41,221 nt of DNA from an uncultured Faecalicoccus sp. (GCF_944325745.1 NZ_CALVBG010000004.1:1-41221); one strand, 5' to 3'. Shown: positions 22,105 to 31,448, numbered from the stretch's first letter. Translations and numbers: made by a program. The notes: generated by a model not told the origin, from the letters alone.

Positions 22105-22118
22105 TCTGCCTTTTTTTT
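22095..22118 (+). terminator. Terminator overlapping the transaldolase stop
   Basis: GGCAGA (22095-22100), loop ATAA, TCTGCC (22105-22110), then T8. The stop codon falls at the loop. Confidence 0.92.
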
Positions 22119-22133
22119 ATATTTGTTCTTTTG

Positions 22134-22139
22134 TATAAT
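22134..22139 (+). promoter_or_regulatory. -10 box of the DMT permease, placed for a leaderless transcript
   Basis: TATAAT ends 7 nt before the ATG at 22147, so the predicted start point is at about 22146. The only purine run, GGGG at 22141-22144, is 2 nt from the ATG, too close for ribosome binding. Confidence 0.55.
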
Positions 22140-22146
22140 AGGGGAC

Positions 22147-23037
22147 ATGAGACAAAAAGGATTTTTACTTTGCGGACTCAGTGCCATGAGTTTTGGCTTT
22201 GTTCCCTTATTCACTAAAGTTGTGATGCAGGAGGGAATGGATGTTGTCGCCATCGGTTTTTTCCGTTTCTTAGGGCTAGGGCTATTTTCGCTGCTGATGA
22301 TTCTAGCCCAAAAGCGCCCGTTATCCGTTGATGCCAAACAATTTCCGGCCATCGTGGTCGATTCATTCTTTCAAGTCGTGACCATGCTTCTGTTAAGTGC
22401 CTCATACTTGTTTATTCCGACCGGGAACGCTACTTCACTGCACTTCATGTATCCGGTCTTTGTGTTTTTGATCTTGTATCTTTATTATAAGAACCGCTTT
22501 TCAAAGATGCAGTGGATCGCTTTGATTTGTTGTGCCATCGGCATCGTTTGTTTTATTGATTTTGATAATATGAACAACTGGATCGGCATGGGGATTGCCA
22601 TCGCATCGGGATTGACCTATGCGATCTACATGGTGATCTTGGATAAGCAAGGATTGGCCAAGATCGATCCCTTTGTCTTGTCATTTATTGGCTGTGTATT
22701 AGAGACGATCTTTTTAGCGGTCTTGGGTCTAGCGATGGGAAGTTTTCAGATGACCTTGAATGCCATGGGCATTTTCAGTCTGGTCATCCTGGCTGGCTTA
22801 TCTGTTTGCGGAACGCTTTTATTGCAGGTGGGAACAAGATATATTGGTTCTGGCATGGCTTCTTTGTTTTGTTTGTTTGAACCTTTGACATCCTTGATCT
22901 GCGGGTGGCTGATCTTGAAAGATCCGTTACGCTGGGGATCGGTTCTCGGTTGTGTTTTGATTTTTGGCGGCATCTTATTGATCTTAAAACCGTCAAAACG
23001 AACAAAGGAAAAAAAGATCAAGTGGGTCAAACAATGA
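22147..23037 (+). CDS. DMT-superfamily (EamA) permease
   Basis: A 296-aa integral membrane protein with about ten hydrophobic segments arranged as two EamA repeats, the first opening with KGFLLCGLSAMSFGFVPLFTK and the second with GLTYAIYMVILDKQG. The typical EamA ends of each repeat, with conserved Pro and Gly (YPVFVFLILYLY; LFCLFEPLTSLICGWLILKD), are visible. The family exports or imports small metabolites such as amino acids; the substrate is unknown. I chose the ATG at 22147 over an upstream TTG that lies before the -10. The terminator stem covers its last codons. Confidence 0.92.
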   Translation: MRQKGFLLCGLSAMSFGFVPLFTKVVMQEGMDVVAIGFFRFLGLGLFSLLMILAQKRPLSVDAKQFPAIVVDSFFQVVTMLLLSASYLFIPTGNATSLHFMYPVFVFLILYLYYKNRFSKMQWIALICCAIGIVCFIDFDNMNNWIGMGIAIASGLTYAIYMVILDKQGLAKIDPFVLSFIGCVLETIFLAVLGLAMGSFQMTLNAMGIFSLVILAGLSVCGTLLLQVGTRYIGSGMASLFCLFEPLTSLICGWLILKDPLRWGSVLGCVLIFGGILLILKPSKRTKEKKIKWVKQ

Positions 23038-23051
23038 TCCACTTGATTTTT
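23013..23051 (+). terminator. Terminator spanning the end of the DMT permease gene
   Basis: ATCAAGTGGGTCA (23017-23029) pairs with TGATCCACTTGAT (23035-23047) through one G-T wobble, followed by a short T-run. The stem encodes the last residues and stop of the gene. Confidence 0.85.
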
Positions 23052-23060
23052 ATCTCAGTT

Positions 23061-23087
23061 TTAGCACTTTTAGCTTGCGAGTGCTAA
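23061..23087 (+). promoter_or_regulatory. CIRCE element 1 (HrcA operator) upstream of clpB
   Basis: TTAGCACTT, 9-nt spacer, GAGTGCTAA: one mismatch from the CIRCE consensus TTAGCACTC-N9-GAGTGCTAA. It overlaps the likely -35 TTGCGA (23075-23080). Confidence 0.93.
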
Positions 23088-23096
23088 AGATTGTGC

Positions 23097-23102
23097 TATA
23101 AT
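23097..23102 (+). promoter_or_regulatory. -10 box of clpB
   Basis: TATAAT, 16 bp after the TTGCGA at 23075-23080; the start point is predicted near 23109, inside the second CIRCE. Confidence 0.75.
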
Positions 23103-23106
23103 ACTG

Positions 23107-23133
23107 TTAGCACATAGAAAAGAAGAGTGCTAA
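23107..23133 (+). promoter_or_regulatory. CIRCE element 2 (HrcA operator) upstream of clpB
   Basis: TTAGCACAT, 9-nt spacer, GAGTGCTAA. Two of 18 arm positions differ from consensus. Starting 46 bp after the first element, it covers the predicted transcription start and would lie in the mRNA leader just before AAAGGAGGG. Confidence 0.92.
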
Positions 23134-23148
23134 AAGGAGGGATGCTCA

Positions 23149-25710
23149 ATGGTAAATTTTGAACAAATGTCAGAAAGGCTGCAGAAGATCTTAATGGATT
23201 CTGTGAATCTGGCAAAGAGCCATCAACATGCCAGTGTCGATACGATCGATGTCTTGGAAGCCATCTATAAAGAAGATGTATTGGATGGATTGTATCAACG
23301 TTTAGGAATCGATAAGAATAGGGCCTTGCAATTGATTGCCCAGGAAAATCAGCGCGTAGCGCGTTCAAGTTCGGTCAATCTGAATTTTTCTGCAGAGGTT
23401 CAAAACTCTTTGGAAAAAGCGAGTGAATGGGCATCAAAACATGAAGAAACGTATTTGAGTGTAGCCAGCGTATGGTTGGCTTTGATGTTCAATCGCTCAT
23501 ATATATCAAAACAACTGGTCAAAGAATTTGGACTTCGTCAGGAAACTTGCGAACAGGCGGAACTGGAGCGCCGCAACGGCAAGAAATTTGACACGCCGAA
23601 TGCGGAAGAAAATGTGGAGGCTTTAAAAAAATACGGTCGAGATCTGGTCCAGGATGTTCGGGATGGAAAGATTGATCCCATCATCGGGCGTGATGATGAG
23701 ATTCGTCGGGTGATGCAGATCTTATCACGTAAGACCAAAAACAATCCGGTCTTGATTGGAGAACCAGGCGTTGGGAAAACAGCGGTTGTCGAAGGAATTG
23801 CCTGGCGAATCATGAAAAAAGATGTACCGGAATCTCTGAAAGAAAAACGCTTGATCGAATTGGATATGGGTTCTTTGATCGCGGGGGCAAAATATCGTGG
23901 AGAATTTGAAGAACGGTTAAAGGCCATCTTGGAAGAAGTCAAGAATGCCAATGGCCAGATCATCTTATTTATTGATGAGATCCATAATTTGGTCGGTGCC
24001 GGAAAGACAGAAGGTTCCATGGATGCGGCCAACTTGTTAAAGCCGATGCTGGCAAGAGGGGAACTGCATTGTATCGGAGCGACAACGTTTAACGAATATC
24101 GAAAATATATTGAAAAAGATGCGGCTTTAGAGCGTCGTTTTCAACGGGTGAATGTCCAGGAGCCAACGGTAGAAGATACGATCAGTATCTTACGTGGCTT
24201 GAAAGATCGTTTTGAATCGTATCACGGGGTACGAATTCTCGATGAGAGCTTGATTGCGGCAGCGACATTGTCCGATCGTTATATCACGGATCGTTTCTTG
24301 CCGGATAAAGCCATTGACCTTGTGGATGAAGCTTGTGCCACATTGAAAGTGGAAATGGAAAGCATGCCGCAGGAACTCGATGAGTTGCAGCGAGAGATCT
24401 TGCAGCTGCAGATCGAAAAAACGTCGCTTGCCAAGGAAGAAGATAAAAAGGCGATCGAAAGAAGAAATGAAATTGAAGAAAAGTTAGGAAAGCTGCAGAG
24501 TGAACGCGACGAGATGCATTCTCGCTGGGAAGATGAAAAAGCACTCTTAGCGCATGCCAAAGAAGACAAACAAGCTTTGGAAAGAGCTCGTTTAGATCTG
24601 GAACAGGCGCAAAACGATGCCCGTTATGAAGAGGCCGCGCGTTTACAATACTCCGTGATCCCGGAATTAGAAAAACGGATCCAGAAGCAGCAGGAGCTCA
24701 ATAAAGAGGATGCTTTGATCCAGGAAACCGTAGATGAAGAGATGATTGCCAAGATCGTATCGCGCTGGACCGGGGTCGAAGTAACGCGATTGGTCGAAAG
24801 CGAACGAGAAAAGCTTTTGCACTTGAAAGATAGTTTGCGCAAACGTGTCGTTGGTCAAGATGAAGCGCTGGAATTGGTAACCGATGCGATCCTTCGAAGC
24901 AAGGCCCAGATCCAGGATGAGAATCGGCCGATTGGTTCCTTCTTGTTCTTAGGTCCGACCGGAGTCGGAAAAACAGAAGTGGCCAAGGCTTTGGCAGAAC
25001 AGCTTTTTGATGATGAACGACATATTGTCCGTATCGATATGTCGGAGTATATGGAAAAACACAGTGTGGCTCGTTTGATTGGAGCACCTCCGGGCTATGT
25101 AGGTTATGATGAAGGGGGACAATTGACCGAAGCCGTTCGGCGAAATCCATACAGTATCGTCTTGTTTGATGAAGTGGAGAAAGCACATCCGGATGTCTTC
25201 AATGTGCTGCTGCAGATCTTGGATGATGGACGAATTACGGATTCCAAAGGCGTTACGGTGGACTTTAAAAACACGATCATTATTTTGACAAGTAACTTAG
25301 GTTCGCAGTATGCCTTTGAAGAAAACAATGTCGATCGTTATATGGAGGAAGTCAAACGTCATTTTAAACCAGAATTTATCAACCGTTTGGATGAGATCAT
25401 CGTATTCCATGCCTTAGATGATGCGGCCTTTATTCAGATCGCCCATAAATTCATGGATCAGCTGGCACATCGTTTGGAAAACCGTGATATTCATCTGCAT
25501 GTCAGCGATGCCGTCTATCAACAGATTGCCAAGTTGGGGGTCGATCCCGTTTATGGAGCCCGTCCGATGAAACGTTATATTCAAAGACAAATCGAAACCG
25601 ATATTGCCAAAAAGATCATTGAAGTCGGAGCTTTTAAAGAATCGGATCTTACTATCGATCTTGTGGATGGTCAATATACTTTCCAGATCGAAGAAGTTGT
25701 ATCGCACTAA
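23149..25710 (+). CDS. clpB: ClpB disaggregase
   Basis: An 853-aa Hsp100 chaperone of full length. ClpB works with DnaK to pull proteins out of aggregates. The N-terminal Clp-N domain (1-145) is followed by AAA-1 with Walker A GEPGVGKT (about 204) and Walker B ILFIDEIHN (about 272), the middle coiled coil (about 400-525, rich in Glu, Lys and Arg), and AAA-2 with Walker A GPTGVGKT (about 602), Walker B VLFDEVEKAHPDV and the C-terminal domain. The middle domain distinguishes ClpB from ClpC/ClpE. AAAGGAGGGATGC is the ribosome-binding region. Two CIRCE operators predict HrcA control; I see no CtsR heptad repeats. Confidence 0.97.
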   Translation: MVNFEQMSERLQKILMDSVNLAKSHQHASVDTIDVLEAIYKEDVLDGLYQRLGIDKNRALQLIAQENQRVARSSSVNLNFSAEVQNSLEKASEWASKHEETYLSVASVWLALMFNRSYISKQLVKEFGLRQETCEQAELERRNGKKFDTPNAEENVEALKKYGRDLVQDVRDGKIDPIIGRDDEIRRVMQILSRKTKNNPVLIGEPGVGKTAVVEGIAWRIMKKDVPESLKEKRLIELDMGSLIAGAKYRGEFEERLKAILEEVKNANGQIILFIDEIHNLVGAGKTEGSMDAANLLKPMLARGELHCIGATTFNEYRKYIEKDAALERRFQRVNVQEPTVEDTISILRGLKDRFESYHGVRILDESLIAAATLSDRYITDRFLPDKAIDLVDEACATLKVEMESMPQELDELQREILQLQIEKTSLAKEEDKKAIERRNEIEEKLGKLQSERDEMHSRWEDEKALLAHAKEDKQALERARLDLEQAQNDARYEEAARLQYSVIPELEKRIQKQQELNKEDALIQETVDEEMIAKIVSRWTGVEVTRLVESEREKLLHLKDSLRKRVVGQDEALELVTDAILRSKAQIQDENRPIGSFLFLGPTGVGKTEVAKALAEQLFDDERHIVRIDMSEYMEKHSVARLIGAPPGYVGYDEGGQLTEAVRRNPYSIVLFDEVEKAHPDVFNVLLQILDDGRITDSKGVTVDFKNTIIILTSNLGSQYAFEENNVDRYMEEVKRHFKPEFINRLDEIIVFHALDDAAFIQIAHKFMDQLAHRLENRDIHLHVSDAVYQQIAKLGVDPVYGARPMKRYIQRQIETDIAKKIIEVGAFKESDLTIDLVDGQYTFQIEEVVSH

Positions 25711-25715
25711 AAGAG

Positions 25716-25751
25716 AACTGTTAGGGAAGAAACACCCTAACAGTTTTTTTG
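25716..25751 (+). terminator. Terminator of clpB
   Basis: AACTGTTAGGG (25716-25726) pairs perfectly with CCCTAACAGTT (25735-25745), followed by TTTTT. Confidence 0.93.
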
Positions 25752-25758
25752 GTATAAT
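25750..25758 (+). promoter_or_regulatory. Extended -10 promoter of the lipoprotein-sirtuin pair
   Basis: TGG-TATAAT directly follows the T-run of the clpB terminator. AGGAGGAGGG lies before the ATG at 25793. Confidence 0.65.
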
Positions 25759-25792
25759 ATGTGTAGAGTGTTACATGATCAGGAGGAGGGCT

Positions 25793-26161
25793 ATGATGAA
25801 AAGATTAATATTCTTGTTGAGTTTGTTTGTTTTTGCGGGATGCCAGAATCAATCCGGAAAGTTAACGCAAGTAGATCCTTTTCCTATCGACCAGGTGGAG
25901 CTGTCCACCTCGGGAATCTATATGATCAATTCCAACCAAGATCAGTATCTTGTTTTTCATGATTTTGGCTTAGATCCGGAAAGCGTTGAATATGAACAAA
26001 AAGGGAATGAATATATCGTTCATTTTAAAAAAGATTCCCCGAAAGAGGATGTCGTGGTGTATCAGATGAAAATCGATTCGAAAAAGGAATCGGTCATTCG
26101 TATCCTGGATGAACAGAATCAGGAGTATTCGATCGAAAATGTGATCTTAGAACAGGAATAG
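25793..26161 (+). CDS. Small lipoprotein, unknown function
   Basis: A 122-aa protein with a lipoprotein signal peptide: basic MMKR, hydrophobic core LIFLLSLFVF and lipobox FAGC with the modified Cys17. The mature part is about 105 residues, polar, with alternating strand-like segments (QYLVFHDFGL, EYIVHFKKD, VVVYQMKID) and no recognised domain. The ribosome-binding site AGGAGGAGGG is strong. The sirtuin gene starts 24 nt downstream without a terminator between, so the two are probably co-transcribed; no shared role is apparent. Confidence 0.85.
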   Translation: MMKRLIFLLSLFVFAGCQNQSGKLTQVDPFPIDQVELSTSGIYMINSNQDQYLVFHDFGLDPESVEYEQKGNEYIVHFKKDSPKEDVVVYQMKIDSKKESVIRILDEQNQEYSIENVILEQE

Positions 26162-26185
26162 TGTCTTGAGAAGGAGGGTTCATTG

Positions 26186-26905
26186 ATGGAATTAAAAGAA
26201 ATGATTGAACGATCCAATCGCATTGTATTTTTTGGCGGGGCCGGTGTCAGTACAGAAAGCGGGATCCCGGATTTTCGCAGTGATAATGGACTTTATAAAA
26301 AGAAATATCCTTATCCGGCAGAGATCATGGTTTCCCATTCTTTCTTTGTCCAAGATCCGGAAGCCTTCTTTGAGTTTTATTTTAATCAGATGGTCTATCC
26401 GGATGCCATGCCCAATGAGGCTCACAAAGCGCTGGCACGTCTGGAAGAACAAGGCAAATGCAAGGCAGTGATCACGCAGAATATCGACGGCCTTCATCAA
26501 AAGGCGGGTTCTAAGCATGTGTTTGAACTCCATGGAACAACATTGAAAAATACGTGTATGCATTGTCGTGCGCACTATTCTTTAGAACAAACGATGGCTG
26601 CCAGAGACTCCAAGGGGATCCCGCGTTGTCCGCAATGTGGCGGCATCATTAAACCCGATGTTGTGCTCTACGAAGAAGGATTGGATCAAAATGTATTGTA
26701 TGGAGCCGTGCAGGCTATTGAACAAGCGGATCTGCTGATCGTGGGTGGAACCAGTCTGGTGGTCTATCCGGCAGCGGGCTTGATTGATTATTTTCATGGG
26801 AAATACCTTGTATTGATCAATAAGTCAACGACGGATCGAGATGGAATGGCCAATTTAGTGATCCATGATTCTATTGGAAAAGTTCTAAAAGAAGCGGTTG
26901 ACTAG
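26186..26905 (+). CDS. NAD-dependent protein deacylase, Sir2 family
   Basis: A 239-aa sirtuin that removes acyl groups from lysines using NAD+. The motifs are complete: FFGGAGVSTESGIPDFRS (15-32), TQNIDGLH (97-104), catalytic His116 in FELHGTT, zinc cysteines 124/127 and 148/151 (CMHC, CPQC), and GGTSLVVYPAAGL. The organisation resembles the small bacterial class (Thermotoga Sir2), a deacetylase; the Tyr/Arg pair of desuccinylases is not evident. The ATG at 26186 has AAGGAGGGTT upstream, with an alternative TTG one codon earlier. It follows the lipoprotein gene. Confidence 0.95.
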   Translation: MELKEMIERSNRIVFFGGAGVSTESGIPDFRSDNGLYKKKYPYPAEIMVSHSFFVQDPEAFFEFYFNQMVYPDAMPNEAHKALARLEEQGKCKAVITQNIDGLHQKAGSKHVFELHGTTLKNTCMHCRAHYSLEQTMAARDSKGIPRCPQCGGIIKPDVVLYEEGLDQNVLYGAVQAIEQADLLIVGGTSLVVYPAAGLIDYFHGKYLVLINKSTTDRDGMANLVIHDSIGKVLKEAVD

Positions 26906-26933
26906 AATACAGAATTCTGTATTCTTTTTTTTG
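26904..26933 (+). terminator. Terminator of the lipoprotein-sirtuin operon
   Basis: AGAATACAG, AATT, CTGTATTCT is a perfect inverted repeat (26904-26925) followed by a T-run; the TAG stop overlaps its left edge. Confidence 0.9.
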
Positions 26934-26948
26934 GAAGGAAGGATTGAA

Positions 26949-28295
26949 ATGGATTCACAGTTATTGAGAGGGTCGGTATCAAAATCGTTGATTTTGTTTG
27001 CGCTGCCCATGATCTTGGGAAATCTTTTGCAACAATTCTATAATGTAGCGGATACTTTGATCGTGGGGCAATGTATAGGAAGCGAGGCTTTGGCTGCCGT
27101 GGGATCTTCTTATACGTTGATGACCTTTCTCAATTCGATCGTTCTGGGTCTATGCATGGGGAGCGGTGTTTTGTTCTCTATGTACTTTGGGGCCAAAGAA
27201 TACGATAAGATGAAACAAGCTTTTTTTGTTTCCTTTATAGGGATCGGAATTTTGTCCTTGATTTTGGAAGGGGGATGTTTGATTTGGATGGATCCCATCC
27301 TTCGTTTGTTGAATATTCCGGATTCAATCTATTCCATGACCCAAGATTATTTGTTTGTGATCTTCTTAGGAATCTTTTTTACCTTTCTCTATAATTATTT
27401 TGCCTCTGTCTTGCGGGCTTTGTCGGATTCTCGAACGCAGCTTGTCTTTTTAGGGATTGCCGCTGTCATGAACATTGTTTTAGATTTAGTTTTTATTTTG
27501 GTGTTTGATCTGTCAGTAAAGGGGGCAGCGATTGCGACAACCTTATCTCAAGTGTTTAGCGGTTTGGGAATCATGTTTTATGTGATGAAAAGTCGTCAAG
27601 ATCTGATGCCGGCACGCTCACAATGTCAGTTTTCTTTTTCCTTGATCAAAAAGGTGGCCGATTTTTCATTGTTGACGTGTCTTCAACAATCGGTCATGAA
27701 TTTTGGGATCTTGATGATCCAAGGCTTGGTCAATCAGTTTGGGGTCATTACGATGTCGGCATTTGCGGCGGCCGTGAAGATTGACTCTTTTGCGTATATG
27801 CCGGTTCAAGATTTTGGCAATGCGTTTTCGACCTTTATTGCGCAAAACCATGGTGCCAAACAAGCAGACCGTATTCGAAAAGGACTGTCTCGCGCGATCT
27901 TGATTGCCTTTGTGTTCTGTGTAATAATCTCGACTTTGATCTTTGGCTTTGCCCGACCTTTGATGGGATTGTTTATTGATCTTTCTCAAACTGCGATCAT
28001 TGAACAAGGTGTGGAATATTTACGCATTGAGGGCGCCTGTTATGTGGGAATTGGTTGTTTGTTCTTGTTATATGGCTATTATCGGGGCATTGGCAAGGCC
28101 GGCATGTCGTTAGTTTTGACAATCGTTTCTTTAGGAACACGGGTTGTTTTGTCTTATGCGCTGGCTCATACGTTAGGAACCTTGATCATATGGTGGTCGA
28201 TTCCTATCGGTTGGTTTCTGGCCGATCTTGTCGGGATCTTGTATGGTGTTATTTGCGAAAAAGACAATTTCAAGATTTCTTTCAAAAGTTCTTAA
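26949..28295 (+). CDS. MATE family efflux transporter
   Basis: A 448-aa integral membrane protein with about 12 hydrophobic segments in two MATE repeats. The N-terminal motif ALPMILGNLLQQFYNVADTL, followed by IVGQCIGSEALAAVGSS, is diagnostic. The family exports drugs or metabolites in exchange for Na+ or H+. I chose the ATG at 26949, preceded by GGAAGGAAGG; an upstream in-frame start would lie in the sirtuin terminator. No regulator specific to it is adjacent, although an XRE gene follows 160 bp downstream. Confidence 0.95.
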   Translation: MDSQLLRGSVSKSLILFALPMILGNLLQQFYNVADTLIVGQCIGSEALAAVGSSYTLMTFLNSIVLGLCMGSGVLFSMYFGAKEYDKMKQAFFVSFIGIGILSLILEGGCLIWMDPILRLLNIPDSIYSMTQDYLFVIFLGIFFTFLYNYFASVLRALSDSRTQLVFLGIAAVMNIVLDLVFILVFDLSVKGAAIATTLSQVFSGLGIMFYVMKSRQDLMPARSQCQFSFSLIKKVADFSLLTCLQQSVMNFGILMIQGLVNQFGVITMSAFAAAVKIDSFAYMPVQDFGNAFSTFIAQNHGAKQADRIRKGLSRAILIAFVFCVIISTLIFGFARPLMGLFIDLSQTAIIEQGVEYLRIEGACYVGIGCLFLLYGYYRGIGKAGMSLVLTIVSLGTRVVLSYALAHTLGTLIIWWSIPIGWFLADLVGILYGVICEKDNFKISFKSS

Positions 28296-28392
28296 AGTCC
28301 CACTTTTTAATTAAAACCTCTAAATTTTTACCATTTCTTAACGAAAAGAGTTGGCCAGAGTGGGGAGGGTGGTAGTCCGTTTCGAGCTAATA

Positions 28393-28422
28393 TTCAAAAT
28401 TTGGCACCCATTAAGATATAAT
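28393..28422 (+). promoter_or_regulatory. Promoter of the small XRE gene
   Basis: TTCAAA (28393-28398), 18-bp spacer, TATAAT (28417-28422). AGAGGAT precedes the ATG at 28456. The rest of the 160-bp gap after the MATE gene shows nothing else. Confidence 0.55.
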
Positions 28423-28455
28423 TTTATATATAAAGAAGTGTTTAGAGGATACGTT

Positions 28456-28668
28456 ATGAAGTTAAAGAGGATTAGAGATCTAAGAGAAGACAACGATCTG
28501 ACGCAAGCCGAAATCGCTAAGTATCTTAATGTAACCCAAAGAACTTATTCTCGGTATGAAAACGATGACCGGGCGATTCCCCTTGAACAACTCGTAAAGT
28601 TGGCAGATTATTATAATACAAGCGTTGACTATCTTTTAAATCGTACCGACAAAAAAGAACCGTATTAA
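28456..28668 (+). CDS. XRE-family transcriptional regulator
   Basis: A 70-aa single-domain helix-turn-helix protein: IRDLREDNDLTQAEIAKYLN, VTQRTYSRYENDDRAIP, then LADYYNTSVDYLLNRTD. The RTYSRYE recognition helix and the end DYLLNRTD are typical of the short SinR/phage-repressor-like group in Bacillota. The ATG at 28456 has AGAGGAT 7 nt upstream. It stands alone between the MATE gene and a convergent HAD gene; its targets are not evident, although the adjacent MATE pump is a candidate. Confidence 0.92.
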   Translation: MKLKRIRDLREDNDLTQAEIAKYLNVTQRTYSRYENDDRAIPLEQLVKLADYYNTSVDYLLNRTDKKEPY

Positions 28669-28694
28669 AAAGTACAAGCAAAACTTGTACTTTT
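28668..28694. terminator. Bidirectional terminator between the XRE gene and the HAD gene
   Basis: AAAAGTACAAG (28668-28678) pairs perfectly with CTTGTACTTTT (28684-28694), with A- and T-runs on the two sides. Confidence 0.9.
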
Positions 28695-28700
28695 ACGGCG

Positions 28701-29483
28701 TTATATTTTGTTGAACCATCCTTCTTTTTCACAAATACGATAGATCCCATCATCGATATTCGCATCCGTGACAATGGATGCTTTTTCTTTGAGTGCTTCA
28801 CAGGCATTTCCCATCGCAATGCTTGTCCATTGCGGATCAAACATGACTAAATCGTTGGTATCATCTCCAAAGACGACAACGTCTTTGAGATCTCCTTGGA
28901 TCTCTTTTATCATATCGAGTATGCCCTGATGTTTGGCATCGTATTGAAAGATCAGGTATTCGGGTTCAAACCGAATATGACCAATCGTATCTAAAAGCTT
29001 CAGATCCTTTTCTTGTTCCGGAAGAATGGACAAATAGATCTTATAGATAATGTCTAATTGGTCATAATCCAGTTTTGGATCGATGAAGTATTGGGTAGGT
29101 TCCTTACGCTCGCCGGCTTGTTGTCGGAACAAGTCGTTCTTGGCATAAACATTGACAGAATCATTTAGCTGTAAAAGGATGCCGATATTGTGTTCTTCGG
29201 CTTCTTTGATCAAAGCGATGGCTTTTTCACGGTCTAAAGGAATATTGCGAATCAAAGTATCATCGATGACAAGGCCTCCGCCTCCGCAGCAGACCATATT
29301 ATGTAAGCCGACTTCTTTCATAAAATGGATAGATTTATAATGTGCTCTTCCGGTTGCGATGGCGACAAAATGGCCGGCTTCCTGGAGCTTATCCAAAGCG
29401 AGTTGAGCACTGGGAACGATCTTGTTGGTTTTACGATCCGTTAAGGTTCCATCGATATCAAAGAAAAAGTATTTTTTACGCAT
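28701..29483 (-). CDS. HAD-superfamily (Cof type, IIB) phosphatase
   Basis: A 260-aa cytoplasmic HAD hydrolase. Motif I FFDIDGTLTD (7-16) carries the nucleophile Asp, motif II IATGRAHY carries the Thr, and motif IV FGDDTNDLVMF carries the Mg-binding Asp residues. The IIB cap lies between motifs II and IV. The family dephosphorylates sugar phosphates, phosphosugars or cofactors; the substrate cannot be read from the sequence. AAAGGAG precedes the ATG. It lies downstream of the purA terminator and is transcribed on its own. Confidence 0.93.
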   Translation of the reverse strand: MRKKYFFFDIDGTLTDRKTNKIVPSAQLALDKLQEAGHFVAIATGRAHYKSIHFMKEVGLHNMVCCGGGGLVIDDTLIRNIPLDREKAIALIKEAEEHNIGILLQLNDSVNVYAKNDLFRQQAGERKEPTQYFIDPKLDYDQLDIIYKIYLSILPEQEKDLKLLDTIGHIRFEPEYLIFQYDAKHQGILDMIKEIQGDLKDVVVFGDDTNDLVMFDPQWTSIAMGNACEALKEKASIVTDANIDDGIYRICEKEGWFNKI

Positions 29484-29532
29484 AAAGTCTCCTTTCAGAA
29501 TATTTGGCAGTTAGATTATAGCTGGATTTTCC

Positions 29533-29564
29533 ATAAAAAAAACAGAGAAAATTGAATTTCTCTG

Positions 29565-29567
<3 letters not shown>
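29533..29567 (-). terminator. Terminator overlapping the purA stop
   Basis: On the minus strand ACAGAGAAA pairs with TTTCTCTGT across a short AT-rich loop, followed by T8. The TAA stop overlaps the left arm. Confidence 0.9.
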
Positions 29568-30857
<1,290 letters not shown>

Positions 30858-30874
30858 TTAAACAATACAGAAAA

Positions 30875-30902
30875 ATTATATCAAAACTGAAAATATAGTC
30901 AA
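30875..30902 (-). promoter_or_regulatory. Promoter of purA
   Basis: On the minus strand TTGACT (30902-30897), 16-bp spacer, TATAAT (30880-30875), with TGA directly before the -10 (extended -10). Confidence 0.75.
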
Positions 30903-30953
30903 TTTGGATTCTGGAAAACCGGGTCGATTCGACAGGCAAAAATAAAGTTAATC

Positions 30954-30982
30954 TTTTGATTTTCCCATATTTATCGTATAAT
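30954..30982 (+). promoter_or_regulatory. Promoter of the BlaI-like gene
   Basis: TTTTGA (30954-30959), 17-bp spacer, TATAAT (30977-30982); GAGGAGAAG before the ATG at 31009. The palindrome GTCGATTCGAC (30923-30933) lies between this promoter and that of purA. Confidence 0.6.
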
Positions 30983-31008
30983 TAATCCGAAGAGGAGAAG
31001 ATCATAAG

Positions 31009-31371
31009 ATGAAAAATAGATTGTCGAAAAGAGAGTTGGATATCATGGAAGTTTTGTGGGGCAGTGACAAGCCTCTTTCTGCAAATGATATTTTGACTGC
31101 CATTCCGGATATTACAATGAATACCATTCAGCCGAATTTGAAGAAGCTGATGAAAAAAGGATATATCGAGGTCAGCGGTGTCGGTTATACTAAGAATTCC
31201 ATCACAAGACAGTTTTCCCCATTGATTACACAGGCAGCTTACATTTCTCGCTATTTGAATACAAAGGCATTTAAGGATCTGTCTTTGTTCTTTGTGGATC
31301 AAACTTCAAGCGTGGAAGAACTCGATCAGCTACAGTCTTATATTGAACAAAAACGAAAAGAAATCCAGTAA
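31009..31371 (+). CDS. BlaI/MecI/CopY-family transcriptional repressor
   Basis: A 120-aa winged-helix regulator. The N-terminal domain matches the family (LSKRELDIMEVLWGSDKPLSANDIL, then ITMNTIQPNLKKLMKKGYIEV), where the second helix is the DNA-recognition helix. The C-terminal helices (about 75-120) would form the dimer interface. There is no adjacent BlaR1 sensor protease and no beta-lactamase, so it is an orphan whose signal and targets are unknown. GAGGAGAAG precedes the ATG. A hairpin terminator follows, then tRNA-Trp. Confidence 0.9.
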   Translation: MKNRLSKRELDIMEVLWGSDKPLSANDILTAIPDITMNTIQPNLKKLMKKGYIEVSGVGYTKNSITRQFSPLITQAAYISRYLNTKAFKDLSLFFVDQTSSVEELDQLQSYIEQKRKEIQ

Positions 31372-31375
31372 TCAC

Positions 31376-31402
31376 AAAGGGCATGAACAATGCCCTTTGA
31401 TC
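31376..31402 (+). terminator. Terminator-like hairpin after the BlaI-like gene
   Basis: AAAGGGCAT (31376-31384) pairs perfectly with ATGCCCTTT (31390-31398). The following T-tract is poor. Confidence 0.65.
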
Positions 31403-31419
31403 TTGTGGATAAAAATTCA

Positions 31420-31448
31420 TTGAAACCCATTCGAAAGTATGCTAGAAT
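31420..31448 (+). promoter_or_regulatory. Promoter of tRNA-Trp
   Basis: TTGAAA (31420-31425), 17-bp spacer, TAGAAT (31443-31448), with TGC just before the -10. It lies 12 bp ahead of the mature tRNA. Confidence 0.85.

Noticed and set aside
30923-30933. Palindrome GTCGATTCGAC between purA and the BlaI-like gene as a BlaI operator
   Set aside because: It does not resemble the TACA/TGTA dyad of known BlaI/MecI/CopY sites and is upstream of both promoters; it is too short to claim on its own.
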